A program made the position numbers and the translations under genes. A stretch of 64,000 nt of DNA from Robertmurraya andreesenii (GTDB lineage Bacteria; Bacillota; Bacilli; Bacillales; Cytobacillaceae), in contig NZ_JAUSTU010000002.1 in the NCBI RefSeq assembly GCF_030813005.1, positions 62,001-126,000 on the forward strand, given 5' to 3'. The notes below the pieces were generated by a model that had not been told where the DNA came from, searched no databases, and saw only the letters and a program-made list of their open reading frames with translations. Positions within the stretch are counted from its first letter, which is position 1. Each line of letters begins with the position of its first letter. Positions 52,754 to 63,100 of the stretch are shown here, piece by piece.

Positions 52754-54112
52754 TTATTTTTTGTTTTGCTTCTCTAGACTAATTTTTACTTGGTCATAAT
52801 AGAGGGAAGTCATCCCTTCAAAGCCCGAATCTGTTCCAAAGAAGACCCAGAGCTCACCGTATTTGTTTGTTTTTACTAGAAGTGGCTCGGACAGACGCAG
52901 TTTCTTCAGAGCATACTGTTCTCCAGTAGCCTTTTCCTTGGCGATATGTCCTATGACAACCGCATTTTTGCCTGAGGCTGCCTGTTCCCCTTTGTCTACA
53001 TTCATTCGCCAATCATTGTTTATGGGTATTACTTTCGGCTCTACAGCGCTCACTCCAGCCTTCATGTATACCGATTCTCCTGGCGCTCCGCCTACCCCAA
53101 CTAATCCGGGATCGGCATTGGTGTAGAAATCTACCTCCATCTTCAGTAGATAGGTTTGATTCGGAAGTAAGCCTTCTTCTTTTCCAATTCTCTTCTTCGC
53201 ATACATGAATAAATCATCACTTCGATTCATTCCACTTAGCAGTAGACCCTTTTTAAGTCTTTCCTTTATCGGGATCAGCTCATGACCAAAGCTTAGTTTG
53301 TAATCCTTTTGGCTATAATTTATTGGCAAGTCGGAGAAATCCCCTACCCAGCCATGCAGACTTTTGTTGAAATTATAATCGAGTTCAACCGTCTTTAATT
53401 GACTCTTCACTTCAAATGGTATGATCGTATGTTTTCCAGTGATTTTATGTTTAATATGGAGTAGATATGTTGCGTCTTGGAGATATTTTTCTAATGGCTT
53501 CACGTGTATCGCTTTCTTTTTGATTTTTAGCTTAATAGGGTGAGTCTTTTTTGTTTCGCCAAGCTTTTGGATGTACACTTGATCATTCTTTGAGGATTCT
53601 TTTTCTTTTAAGGAAATAGTCCATTCCTTACGGCTGTCTGTGGTGAACTGTTTATCTCTGAAATCCAGCAGCTGCTTTTGTTTATCGAATAATGGTTTAT
53701 TGCTTGCTGTGTCCATGACAGATAGGGTTGTATAGGGCGGCAAATACAGTCTCCCGACGAGACACGGATACGTGACCACTTGCGGATAAACAACATTTTT
53801 TTCTGGAGTTGTTCTTTTAATAAAAATTTTCAGTTGTTCTAAGGTTTGTACTTCCTTTTCCAGCTTCAGCCCGTAGCCTGGATTCGGTTGAACACCCAAG
53901 GCGACCACATACAGAGAGCCGTATTGGTGTACCCCTTCGGTTTTTTTTGCAACCTCTACAAAAACCTTCTCGAGCTCTGTTAACGTTTCCTCGCTTACTA
54001 GTTCAAACTGTGTGGATATTGCTGGCTCTTTACTATGTTGAGCGGCCATTGCAGATGGGGTCATTGTTAGGATGAGAAAAACGGCCAAACAAGCAACTAG
54101 TAACTTTTTCAA
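52754..54112 (-). CDS. Secreted protein of unknown function
   Basis: A 452-residue exported protein that I do not recognise. The signal peptide is clear (LLVACLAVFLILTMTPSAMA) when the TTG at 54110-54112 is used, which has AAAGGAGGG 8 bases upstream; the frame is open 64 more codons without support. The mature part is rich in Lys and predicted beta-strand, with a middle region (ILHI-like strands near 260-290) reminiscent of Ig-like surface domains, and a C-terminal part (LYYDQVKISLEK) that looks like a carbohydrate-binding-type beta-sandwich ending. The latter reading is tentative. Confidence 0.7.
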   Translation of the reverse strand: MKKLLVACLAVFLILTMTPSAMAAQHSKEPAISTQFELVSEETLTELEKVFVEVAKKTEGVHQYGSLYVVALGVQPNPGYGLKLEKEVQTLEQLKIFIKRTTPEKNVVYPQVVTYPCLVGRLYLPPYTTLSVMDTASNKPLFDKQKQLLDFRDKQFTTDSRKEWTISLKEKESSKNDQVYIQKLGETKKTHPIKLKIKKKAIHVKPLEKYLQDATYLLHIKHKITGKHTIIPFEVKSQLKTVELDYNFNKSLHGWVGDFSDLPINYSQKDYKLSFGHELIPIKERLKKGLLLSGMNRSDDLFMYAKKRIGKEEGLLPNQTYLLKMEVDFYTNADPGLVGVGGAPGESVYMKAGVSAVEPKVIPINNDWRMNVDKGEQAASGKNAVVIGHIAKEKATGEQYALKKLRLSEPLLVKTNKYGELWVFFGTDSGFEGMTSLYYDQVKISLEKQNKK

Positions 54113-54238
54113 CTTCGCTTCCCTCCTTTTCTCTCTTTTAGACGAGGGAGAGAGGGAATGGGTTACAGATTTATCCAAAATTTTGTAAGTAATCTGGGTT
54201 GGTCGAGTGAGGGGTAGTTTTTGGGAGAAACCGGGGGA

Positions 54239-54258
54239 TTTTAAGCGTTTCGCAAATA
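54239..54258 (-). repeat. Lone terminal unit of the TATTTGC family
   Basis: TATTTGCGAAACGCTTAAAA on the minus strand matches the last unit of the four arrays, with no further units at 20-bp distance. It lies upstream of the unknown secreted protein gene. Confidence 0.6.
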
Positions 54259-54285
54259 AGCTCAACTCTCCCTCCAATTGAAAGA

Positions 54286-54315
54286 GCCCAAAACCTGATT
54301 TCATAGGTTTTGGGC
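54286..54315 (-). terminator. Terminator of the lytic-transglycosylase SLH gene
   Basis: GCCCAAAACCT and AGGTTTTGGGC form a perfect 11-bp stem with an 8-base loop, followed on the minus strand by TCTTTCAATT. It lies 14 bases after the stop. Confidence 0.82.
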
Positions 54316-54328
54316 GACACTTTTGTTT

Positions 54329-55792
54329 TTATCTAGTCAATCGATAGCTTTTATCCATCGAACGAACTAAAAAGACGGCAAATTGCTCTCTTGTAACGGT
54401 ATTTCCTGGACCAAACGTTGACTTTGTCACTCCGTCTGTAATCCCTGAGGCATAAAGCCGAGCGACTTCATCCTTATACCAGTTCTCTTTCACATCAGTG
54501 AATGGGATTTTCATGGTTGTTGCTGGAAACTGATAGAGTCGTTGTAAAACAACAGCCATCTCAGCTCTGGTAAGGGTTTTGTCAGGCTTGAATTCTGTGT
54601 CAGATACCCCGTTAAACAAATTCACATCAACGGCAGCGGCGATTTCCTTGTAATAAGGATGGTTTTGGGGAACATCCTTAAAGCCTGGGTCTGGTCGGTT
54701 ATCTAAGGAGACATGGTTGGCACGAGTGAGAAGTACAACCGCCTGCCAACGAGTTAGACCTTGACCAACACCAAACTTGTCATTGCCAACCCCTTTGAGA
54801 ATCCCTCGATCTACTAAATAATCAATCTCATCCTCTGCATAATGCTTGGCAGGGATATCTGTGAATCGATACTTCAAGTAACTTGAAGCCACATAGCCCG
54901 TTGTTCCATCGCTGCGCTTAACTGGGTACCAGACGAAATGATTCTTCTTATTTTCATATTGGAAAGGTCCTGTAATGGTCAGAACTTCCCCTGTACTGGT
55001 TTTCCCTTTTGCAGCACTGTCTGTTGATGGGCTCGTTCTTATGTTTACAGCCGTCGTAGCCGTTACCTTTTGACCCACCTTGAAGGCGTACTTCGATTTG
55101 GTAAAAGGAAGATTGAAAGAATAGTTTTTCGTAACAAATTCGATGTTGTTTGTGCTGTTGCTGTCATAGCTGAAATCTTCTTTCTTAAAAGGTAAATCTG
55201 CTAGTTTGATAAGCTCAAACTCATTAATCAAACGTTTGATTTTTTCCTGATAAGCATTCGAATTTGGCTGACCAGTCGCTTGTACAATTGGACTATTGAC
55301 TGGCTTCGTACCATTATAGGCCATAATTGCAAAGTACCAGTTCTCTAGTACATCCCGCTCCTTATTATTAATGGTTGGCAGGTCTGTACGCTTGAACATT
55401 TTATCAAGGGTTTCAACACCGGCCTGAATATTGTAGACGATATCATCCTTCAACTGCTGTTCATTATATTGGGATTGGTTCGTGATTTGCATGATTCCGA
55501 TTCCGTTATCCCCTGTCACAATCGCATTCCCGTTAGTGTCAAACTGGCGCCAGTCCTTGCTCTCCCCTTCAGCAACCGCCTTAACGATTTCAGGTGGGAC
55601 ATCGTACGCCAATGCTGTCTCGGTGAGTAAGCAGTTCAGAGTTTTGAAGTCTGGGTTCACTTTTGCAGTTGAGTTGTACTTACAAGCCTGCCGAATATCT
55701 TGGGTTGATGCTTCTGTATCTGCAGCCTTTACAAACGTAGAAGCTCCAGCAGTTATCAAAAAAACAGCCAATACTTTCAGTAAATTTTTCAT
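54329..55792 (-). CDS. Lytic-transglycosylase-like protein with SH3 and SLH domains
   Basis: A secreted 487-residue protein. Signal peptide (LLKVLAVFLITAGASTFVKA), then an SLT-like lysozyme-fold domain: ALAYDVPPEIVKAVAEGESK with the catalytic Glu, GIGIMQITN and IMAYNG. An SH3b domain follows (TTAVNIRTSPSTDSA to GYVASSYLK, about 240-310), then three SLH repeats (RGILKGVGNDKFG, NLFNGVSDTEFKPDK, SGITDGVTKSTFGPG). It probably cleaves peptidoglycan glycan strands at the wall surface. The second ATG (55790-55792) sits 5 bases after GGAGG and is preferred. Confidence 0.9.
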   Translation of the reverse strand: MKNLLKVLAVFLITAGASTFVKAADTEASTQDIRQACKYNSTAKVNPDFKTLNCLLTETALAYDVPPEIVKAVAEGESKDWRQFDTNGNAIVTGDNGIGIMQITNQSQYNEQQLKDDIVYNIQAGVETLDKMFKRTDLPTINNKERDVLENWYFAIMAYNGTKPVNSPIVQATGQPNSNAYQEKIKRLINEFELIKLADLPFKKEDFSYDSNSTNNIEFVTKNYSFNLPFTKSKYAFKVGQKVTATTAVNIRTSPSTDSAAKGKTSTGEVLTITGPFQYENKKNHFVWYPVKRSDGTTGYVASSYLKYRFTDIPAKHYAEDEIDYLVDRGILKGVGNDKFGVGQGLTRWQAVVLLTRANHVSLDNRPDPGFKDVPQNHPYYKEIAAAVDVNLFNGVSDTEFKPDKTLTRAEMAVVLQRLYQFPATTMKIPFTDVKENWYKDEVARLYASGITDGVTKSTFGPGNTVTREQFAVFLVRSMDKSYRLTR

Positions 55793-56089
55793 CATATCCT
55801 CCCCTTCTCATTGATTACTAGATTTATAGTAACACGAATTAGATAGAGATTCGAGCATCGAGGAATGGGTTGGTTTTGTTAAATTGGGAATTAAAGGGAC
55901 TTTTCTATTAAACTCGTACCCTTACTCAGTCTTAGACTTCCTATCCATTATGTTTATACGCTTAGTTCCCTTAGAAGTCATTATCTGGTTATTATGCCAT
56001 AAAAGTTACATATAAAAGCCAGTTATTTTCCATTACACTATTCCTTGTGATTAAAAAACAAACAAAAACTTTAGGGGGTTACGAATATA

Positions 56090-57178
56090 ATGACTTACCA
56101 GTCAAAATTTTCGAAGAAATTTCTAGCACTAACTTTATCAGCAGCAATTGTCGGTGGTGCGGTAGTACCGGCTATTACAAGTGCAGCTGGTTTCAAGGAT
56201 GTAGAAGACGGAAAATGGTATACAGAAGCGATTAATGCTCTCTCTTCAAAATCTATTATTAATGGGATAGATGGCAACTTCTTTAAGCCTGCTGATAATA
56301 TGACAAAGGCAGAAGCGGTTAAGATGATTGCTGTAGCAAAAGGGCTTAAAATTGAGGATGTGAAAGCACCTGGTTTCTCTGACGTGAAAGAGGGACAATG
56401 GTTCTACAAATATGTAGCAGCTGCCAAAGAAGCTGGTATTGTAAAAGGTGACGGAACTGGAAAATTTGATCCAAACAAAAAAATTGATCGCGCTGAAATG
56501 GCCAGTCTCCTTGTAAGTGCCTATAATTTAGATGCCAAGGATGCCAAAATCAATTTCACTGATGTCCAAGCAAGCGACTGGTTCTACGATGAAGTTCAAG
56601 CGCTAGTGGCTTCTGGCCTTACAAATGGTACTTCTGAAAAAACCTTTTCACCAAAAAAATCTTTAAATCGTGCTGAAGGCGCCCAATTCATCTATAGAGC
56701 AGTAAATAAAGAAGCTGCCGATAAAGTAGCTGCTGAAAAAACAGCACAATTTATCTATGATGTAAACATTATTAAAGGCGAAGGAAATCTAGCAGAAAAA
56801 TTTGCCGAGCTTAAATACGAAGCTTTTGATAAACTAACTGAAGCACAGCAAACAGAGGTAGCAAAGCTATTCCTATTGAAAAAAGGCGATACTACCTTCA
56901 AAACAGTAGACGAAATCACAACAGCTGTTGACACTGCTATTAAGTCTTATAATGAATTAGTTGGTGCTGTAAATAAGGCTGCTAACGCTACTGAAATGAA
57001 AACTTCTCTTCAAGCTATCGGCACTTTATTTAATATTGAAGTAACCGATGAAATGACTGATACTGTACTTAAAGCCAAGCCTGAAAATGGTTTTACAACT
57101 GTCAAGGAAATGATAGCATTACTTCAGCCCGCTGCTGATGCAGGTACTAATACAGATACTAATACTGCCGCTGAATAA
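56090..57178 (+). CDS. SLH-domain surface protein with helical C-terminal part
   Basis: A 362-residue secreted protein. Signal peptide (FLALTLSAAIVGGAVVPAITSA), three canonical SLH repeats (about 32-210: SIINGIDGNFFKPADNMT, AGIVKGDGTGKFDPN, SGLTNGTSEKTFSPKK), then about 130 residues of helical, Ala/Lys/Glu-rich sequence (FIYDVNIIKGEGNLAEKF..) of unknown function and a Thr/Asp-rich end. It could be an S-layer-associated protein. TTAGGGGG precedes the ATG. Unlike most neighbours it is on the plus strand. Confidence 0.87.
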   Translation: MTYQSKFSKKFLALTLSAAIVGGAVVPAITSAAGFKDVEDGKWYTEAINALSSKSIINGIDGNFFKPADNMTKAEAVKMIAVAKGLKIEDVKAPGFSDVKEGQWFYKYVAAAKEAGIVKGDGTGKFDPNKKIDRAEMASLLVSAYNLDAKDAKINFTDVQASDWFYDEVQALVASGLTNGTSEKTFSPKKSLNRAEGAQFIYRAVNKEAADKVAAEKTAQFIYDVNIIKGEGNLAEKFAELKYEAFDKLTEAQQTEVAKLFLLKKGDTTFKTVDEITTAVDTAIKSYNELVGAVNKAANATEMKTSLQAIGTLFNIEVTDEMTDTVLKAKPENGFTTVKEMIALLQPAADAGTNTDTNTAAE

Positions 57179-57193
57179 ATAGTGAATGCTAAC

Positions 57194-57227
57194 AAGGTCT
57201 TTTCTCTTATGGGGGAAGGCCTTTTTT
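57194..57227 (+). terminator. Terminator of the plus-strand SLH gene
   Basis: AAGGTC pairs with GGCCTT (one G-U), followed by TTTT. It lies 16 bases after the stop. Confidence 0.78.
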
Positions 57228-57285
57228 CTATGCGAAGGAAAACTAGAATATTTCTTGTGGTTCTTCTGAGGGTGTGTATCTTTTT

Positions 57286-57325
57286 AATGCCTCGCCTAAA
57301 GCTTATATAGCTTCAGGCAAGGCAT
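57286..57325. terminator. Hairpin between convergent SLH genes
   Basis: AATGCCTCGCCT / AGGCAAGGCATT forms a 12-position stem with one mismatch. On the minus strand it lies just after the stop of the gene at 57331; only a short ATT follows, while the plus-strand side has TTTTT before it. It may serve as a weak terminator for the minus-strand operon. Confidence 0.55.
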
Positions 57326-57330
57326 TATCA

Positions 57331-57996
57331 TTAATAAATATCAATAACCTTAAAACTGTCATCTCCAGGATTTTTGCCTCCATTTGCAGGGTCTGATAGT
57401 TTCATAACTTTAGCCATGAGGGTAGCAAATTCTGCTCGTTTGATGGCATTGTCAGGCCCAAAGGTGTTATTTGGGTAGCCTGTGGATATTTCATGTGCCA
57501 CAAGTACTTGTATATCCTTGTAGGCCCAATGCTTAGTTGTTACGTCCTTGAAGGAAACTTTGGACGTTTTCTGCTCTAAATCAAACGACCGATTGATGAT
57601 GGCAGCCATTTCTGCCCTTGATAGTGTTCTGTTTGGGTAAAAGTAGCCGTTCGTACCTTTGAAGATTCCTGCCTCCACGGCTGCGGCAATTTCATTAAAC
57701 CCATCAGAACCTCTTTTTACATCCTTGAAATTCGGGTTAGATGGATTCGTTGTGTTCAATCCAAGAGCCCTAACCATCATCCTTGCCGCATCAACACGGC
57801 GAATCGTGTCCTCTGGTCCAAACTTTCCATTTGGGTACCCGTTGATAATTTTCTTTTCCACTAAATAATCGATCGCATCCTTCGCCCAGTAGTCGCTTCG
57901 AACATCGCTGAAGGAGGTCTTAGCAATGGCCGTCATTCCGAAAAGGAGGAAACCTACGAGCGAAGTGACGATTATTATAAAACTAGCTTTCTTCAT
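57331..57996 (-). CDS. Small SLH-only surface protein
   Basis: A 221-residue protein made of a signal peptide (FIIIVTSLVGFLLFGMTAIA) and three SLH repeats (KKIINGYPNGKFGPEDTIR, AGIFKGTNGYFYPNRTLS, HEISTGYPNNTFGPDNAIK), with only about 20 further residues. Having no other domain, it may act as an anchor subunit for partner proteins. It is the third gene of a minus-strand operon whose first two genes encode Ig-like secreted proteins, separated from them by 17 bp. GGAGG lies 8-9 bases before the ATG. Confidence 0.88.
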   Translation of the reverse strand: MKKASFIIIVTSLVGFLLFGMTAIAKTSFSDVRSDYWAKDAIDYLVEKKIINGYPNGKFGPEDTIRRVDAARMMVRALGLNTTNPSNPNFKDVKRGSDGFNEIAAAVEAGIFKGTNGYFYPNRTLSRAEMAAIINRSFDLEQKTSKVSFKDVTTKHWAYKDIQVLVAHEISTGYPNNTFGPDNAIKRAEFATLMAKVMKLSDPANGGKNPGDDSFKVIDIY

Positions 57997-58013
57997 TGTA
58001 GATACCTCCAGCG

Positions 58014-58661
58014 TTAATTCACTTTATAATCCTTCGAGAATATTCTTTTTCCGTTCATATCATAGGCTTGAATTTTGACTGTACTGCCTGAGCTAATCCC
58101 CGTTAATCCTGTGCTATAGGTATTATTCCCCAAATAATGGAGCTCCTTGGAGTTGGCTGTTACCCTAACTACTGTGTCATTACTAATCACATTCACAGTC
58201 GTCGCAAAAGCATTTGTGGAGAAGGTAACACTTCTTATAGCATCTCCATCCTGGCCATCTTGAGAATCAGACCCATTGACAACAAAGGGCATGATGATCC
58301 CCTTACCTAGCTTTTCTCCTTTTTCGGAGACTATTTCACTGCTTATATTTAGTCGGTATTTCACATTCTCTTGATAAGGCTCTCTTGGTGTGACAATGAT
58401 GGATTTCTTATCGCTAGAAAGAGTTGCTGTTGTGAAAAACAAGCGGTAATTCTCATCCTCGACGTAAACAGTTGAATCTTTAATCGATGTCGCCTTTAAT
58501 GGTTTGCTGAAAGCGATGGTCCAAACCTTTTTCGTATCTGTAACTTTTTTCTCACTCCATGTATCTACTGCATCGGTGGCACTTGGGCGGATATTCGGTA
58601 ACAAGAGTAGTAGCACAAGAGCCGCTAAAACCGAAGTAATGATGGCTTTTCTCTTATTCAT
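58014..58661 (-). CDS. Exported protein with SbsA-type Ig-like (Big_5) domain
   Basis: A 215-residue protein with an N-terminal hydrophobic anchor (AIITSVLAALVLLLLLPNI) and a Big_5/SbsA-like Ig domain (KVWTIAFSKPLKATSIKD, then STVYVEDEN and a C-terminal strand IIMPFVV, about 45-135). The rest is a small beta-rich domain (TVRITANSKELHYLG-like region). The ATG at 58659-58661 overlaps the previous stop as TGATG, so translation is coupled; a GTG one codon upstream is also in frame. It belongs to the operon with the SLH-only protein. Confidence 0.8.
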   Translation of the reverse strand: MNKRKAIITSVLAALVLLLLLPNIRPSATDAVDTWSEKKVTDTKKVWTIAFSKPLKATSIKDSTVYVEDENYRLFFTTATLSSDKKSIIVTPREPYQENVKYRLNISSEIVSEKGEKLGKGIIMPFVVNGSDSQDGQDGDAIRSVTFSTNAFATTVNVISNDTVVRVTANSKELHYLGNNTYSTGLTGISSGSTVKIQAYDMNGKRIFSKDYKVN

Positions 58662-59740
58662 CACTGCTGCACCACCCGTACTTTAATCTCATCCATTCGA
58701 TTTTCATCAAGTAACCCCTGTAAATCACTTGGGCGATTTAATAAATCGTAAAGCGTAAAGGTTCTGCCTGCGTAGCGAAAGCGATCCTTTTGCTTGACCG
58801 TTGTAATATTCTTTGACTCTAGTGGAATCTTAACAATTTTTTTGTCTAAAATAATATCATTGCTGTCATAGAGCACTACTTCAATATCGAATGATGTAGT
58901 ATCCGGTAAACGTGTATAGGCAAAATCAAGCATTTTCTTCCCCGTATTCGAAGTAATATTAAAATTATCCACCGTTTGAGTGGATTGAATGGCAACCCCA
59001 TTTCGTTTCGGAGTCACTTCAATCCTTTTAACATCTCCAAATGAGTTATCAAGCGTTTTATTTTCAAACGAGATATCGATGTTTGTTACAGACTCTATCG
59101 TGCTATTTTGAACTATTTCCTGGCGTTTGTGGATGACTGAAATTTCCTCGAGATAACGGTCTGGAGCTGTGACTCTTATCTTTCTAGGGGTGTAGTCTTC
59201 AATGATCTGGTTAATTTCTCTACTACCAGACATCAATTGATAGAATGTCAAAAAACTTGTGCTGATATTGTAGGTAATACTTGGGGATGTTCCATAAAAG
59301 GTTAAAAAATTAGCCCCCGTATTATCTAATACGATATGATCGGTGATTTCGAGTCGATAATCTTTATTCTTCACCCATTTCACAGCACCTGCAGGATTTG
59401 GCGTAATAATTAGTTTCTTTTTTGACGTATCGAGGCTCATCGTGATCTCGACTGGCAAGCCTGAGCTCAGTTCTATGAGGCGAATTCCGGGATGTGCTGC
59501 AGAAGGTCCGAATGAGGAACCGGTATAATATCCTCCAGCATAACTTGTATTCCATTGCACTGGACCATCAAACTCGATAACAATTGGTGATGTTACTTCG
59601 AGATATGCTGTGTCGGGGTGCTTCAAAATTGAACGTGCATATGATTTCGATGGTACTGCTAAAGCAGCAAAAGTTGCAAACGCTACCAGCACCATGATTG
59701 TTTTAAAAAGAACCTTCCTATTTATTCTAGAGGTCTCCAT
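58661..59740 (-). CDS. Exported Ig-like-domain protein of unknown function
   Basis: A 359-residue protein with a signal peptide (VLFKTIMVLVAFATFAALA) followed by a Big_5-like domain (YLEVTSPIVIEFDGPVQW, about 45-150, with a strand ending NKDYRLEITDHIV). The remaining 200 residues are beta-rich and do not match a family I know. It is the first gene of a three-gene operon (58661 overlap, then the SLH-only gene). GGAAGGTGACG precedes the ATG. Together the three encode what single S-layer proteins usually carry: SLH anchor and Ig-like outer domains. Confidence 0.78.
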   Translation of the reverse strand: METSRINRKVLFKTIMVLVAFATFAALAVPSKSYARSILKHPDTAYLEVTSPIVIEFDGPVQWNTSYAGGYYTGSSFGPSAAHPGIRLIELSSGLPVEITMSLDTSKKKLIITPNPAGAVKWVKNKDYRLEITDHIVLDNTGANFLTFYGTSPSITYNISTSFLTFYQLMSGSREINQIIEDYTPRKIRVTAPDRYLEEISVIHKRQEIVQNSTIESVTNIDISFENKTLDNSFGDVKRIEVTPKRNGVAIQSTQTVDNFNITSNTGKKMLDFAYTRLPDTTSFDIEVVLYDSNDIILDKKIVKIPLESKNITTVKQKDRFRYAGRTFTLYDLLNRPSDLQGLLDENRMDEIKVRVVQQ

Positions 59741-60132
59741 ATCGTCACCTTCCTACCTAAAATTTCATTTATATTAATAATTTACCTTACTAAAATATAA
59801 CATTATTACTATTGTTTCACAAGATTCGACAGGGGTTGGAAACGTTTGGCAATGCCAAAACCTTTGTAAACAATACAATCATTCATCATTTCAACATCTT
59901 GGCCTGAACTCTATTTGCAAGTATTTAGAAGATATCATCCTCCCTAAATGTTTACATATCTTGATGTAATTTTTCCTGAGTTTATGTAAATCCTTGTCGA
60001 ATATTTACTGATTATTACTTTTATTTAGAAATTTACTATCTTTCAAAATTATTCCTACAATGCTAAAATTATCCTTGTAGTAGAAAGGAGGATAGAGGTA
60101 ACTACGTAACAACAAACAAAGGAGGAAACCAC
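59741..60132. promoter_or_regulatory. Divergent intergenic region with 15-bp palindrome
   Basis: This 392-bp gap carries the promoters of two divergent surface-protein units. A perfect palindrome TTTGGCAATGCCAAA lies at 59845-59859, directly after AAACGTTT. Two ribosome-binding-like boxes occur before the plus-strand gene (AAAGGAGG at 60085 and at 60118), of which only the second is used by the TTG start. The palindrome is a candidate operator; the regulator is unknown. Confidence 0.55.
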
Positions 60133-63100
60133 TTGTTTAAGAAAAGCTTTGCCATTCTCTTAATCTTTCTTTTAGTATTTAGTAGTTCCGCATTCGGAGC
60201 AACTCTACCACTAAAAGAAAAAACAGAGAAACCAAAAAGAAGCAGTTACCAGATTAACAAAGAAGAGTTTGATCAACAGTACAAACCAAAGGACAAGGTT
60301 AGAATTGTCGTAGAATTAAAGGAAAAACCAGCAATTGACTACGCTCAAGAAAAAGGTATCAAGTTTAGTGACTTACCGACACCAACGAAAGAAAAACTTC
60401 AGAAGGATATCCTCACATCTCAAGATAAAGTCAAATCACAAATTAAGTCCAAGCAGATAAAAATTGAATACATCAACCAATTTACTAATGTTGTAAATGG
60501 GTTCAGTGCCAAAGTTGAATATGGAAACCTTCCGCTAATCGAACAATTAGAGAATGTGGCAGATGTACATATTGTCAATGAGTACGAGCGCCCAAGTGAA
60601 AAACCAGAAATGAAATACAGTAAGGAGCTTGTCCAAGCCCAAGAGGCATGGAGAGATTACAAATTCAAGGGTGAAGGAATGGTTGTCGGTGTTATCGATA
60701 CCGGAATGGATCCTTCCCATAGAGATATGATTCTTACAGACAATGATACTGCCAAACTAAAAAAATCTGATGTTGAAAATAGAATTGGCACAAACGGTTT
60801 GCAAGGCAAGTATTATACGGATAAGGTTCCTTATGGTTACAACTATATGGACCACAATCATACGATTCAAGATAAAGGTGCAGAAGCATCCATGCACGGA
60901 ATGCATGTTTCAGGAACTGTTGCCGCAAACGGAGATGAAGAAAATAACGGGATTCAAGGAATTGCTCCAGAGGCACAAATCTTAGCCCTCAAGGTATTTG
61001 GAAATGATCCCGAGTTCCCATCCACATTTGGGGATATTTATGTAAAGGCCATTGATGACGCAATCGCACTTGGTGCGGATGTTCTAAATATGAGCTTGGG
61101 TTCCACTGCAGGATTTGTTTCTCCAGAGGACCCAGAGCAAAAGGCTATTCAAAAAGCGGTCGACAACGGGATTCTAATGGCTATTTCAGCAGGAAACTCC
61201 GCACATTTTGGTAATGGATTTGCAAACCCTTATGCAGAAAATCCAGATATTGGTGTTTCAGGATCGCCAGGTCTTTCTTACCATTCCCTACAAGTAGCTT
61301 CTTCCGAAAATAAGTTCATGGACTTAGATGCCGTCAGCTACAAAATCGGAGAGGAAACTGGAAAGGCTCCATTCTTATCAGCTAGTAGTGTTCATCCTAA
61401 TAATGTAGAACCAAAAACCTTTGAATTGGCTTATGGTGGACTTGGGAAACCAGAGGAATTAGCAAATGTTGACGGAAAATATGCCCTCATCGTTCGCGGG
61501 GAACTTGCTTTTACTGAGAAAGTATTAAATGCCCAAGCCGCTGGCGCATTAGGTGTTATTATCTACAATAACGCAGACGGATATGTCAATATGCAAAGCG
61601 ATCCAGCGATTAAAATCCCACAATTGTTCATGCTAAAAGCAAATGGGGACAAACTTGCAAAAGCGTTAAAAGAAAATCAAAAAGTAACCATTACCTTTGA
61701 GGGTGATAAAACAACTGCGCCAAACCCTGAAGCTGGAAAAATGAGTGATTTCACATCATGGGGTCTAACACCAAATCTTGATTTCAAGCCTGAAATTACA
61801 GCACCTGGTGGACAAATCTATTCAACCCTTGAAAACAACGAGTACGGGATGATGAGCGGTACATCAATGGCAGCACCACATGTTGCGGGTGGTTCGGCAC
61901 TTGTACTACAGAGGGTTGATAAGGAATTTAAGTTTACTGGCCTTGAGCGAGTGAAAATGGCGAAGAATTTAATGATGAATACAGCGAAGCCTATTATTGA
62001 TCAAGGAACCATCAATAATATGACTGGTTGGGAAATCCCGTATTCACCTCGTCGTCAGGGATCTGGAATTATGCAGCTACACTCTGCCCTTTCCTCACCA
62101 GTTATTGTAACAGAAACATCTACCAACGAAGCAAAGGTAGCACTCAAAGAAGTTGGGGATCAATTTGAGTTCACATTAAAAGCACAGAACTTTAGTGATG
62201 CTGCTGTTAAATACGATGTTCAAGCAAATCTGCAGACGGATTTTGTAGGATGGGGAGAATTAGGTTATAATCTCAGCGAACTTGAAGGGCAGCCAATTAT
62301 AGATGCTGACATTACAATTAATGATGAAAAATCTGGCCAAGTAATAATACCTGCAAAAGGTTCAGTAGAATTTACAGTACAAATTGACTTGAGTAAGGCA
62401 AAAATAGTAGAACCAGGATTAACTGGTGGTAGTTTGACAAAAACAGTCGACATTAACAAAGTCTTCCCTAATGGCTACTTCGTGGAAGGATTCGTAACCT
62501 TAACAGATCCAGAAGATAAAAACCCTGAGCTTTCTGTCCCATATGTTGGTTTTAAAGGTGATTGGAACGCAGCACCAATTGTTGATGCCTATGCGGATAG
62601 TGGAGATTCCTTCTATGACTATACAGGCCTAATAGACGAGAACGGGTACTATTTAGGACAGAATCCATTGATAAAAGGTATTAAACCTGATAAAAATGCG
62701 ATTTCTCCAAACGGAGACGGCACTCAGGATTCTACAATACCTGTACTCTCCTTCCTACGTAATGCGAAAAAAGTTGAATTTAACATTCTAGATCAGGAAG
62801 GTAACCATTTAAGAACAATCCGAACAGAAAATGAAATTCGCAAGAACTATTATGACCGTGGTCTTTCACCGATGTACTCTCTTAACCCTGCAAGAGGTTG
62901 GGATGGCAAAATTAATAACGAAGTAGTGGAAGGCGATTATATTTTTGAAGTAAAAGCTACATTAGACTATCCTGGTGCTAAGCCACAAAGCTTCACAATG
63001 CCAGTAAAAGTTGATACTACTAAGCCGACACTTGAAGCAAGCTATGCAGATGGCACTGTGACACTCGCAGCAGCCGATAATGAGAATGGAAGCGGTGTTG

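Noticed and set aside
54113..54304. 64-codon N-terminal extension of the unknown secreted protein
   Set aside because: It includes a lone array unit and would place the obvious signal peptide internally; the TTG at 54112 has a proper ribosome binding site.
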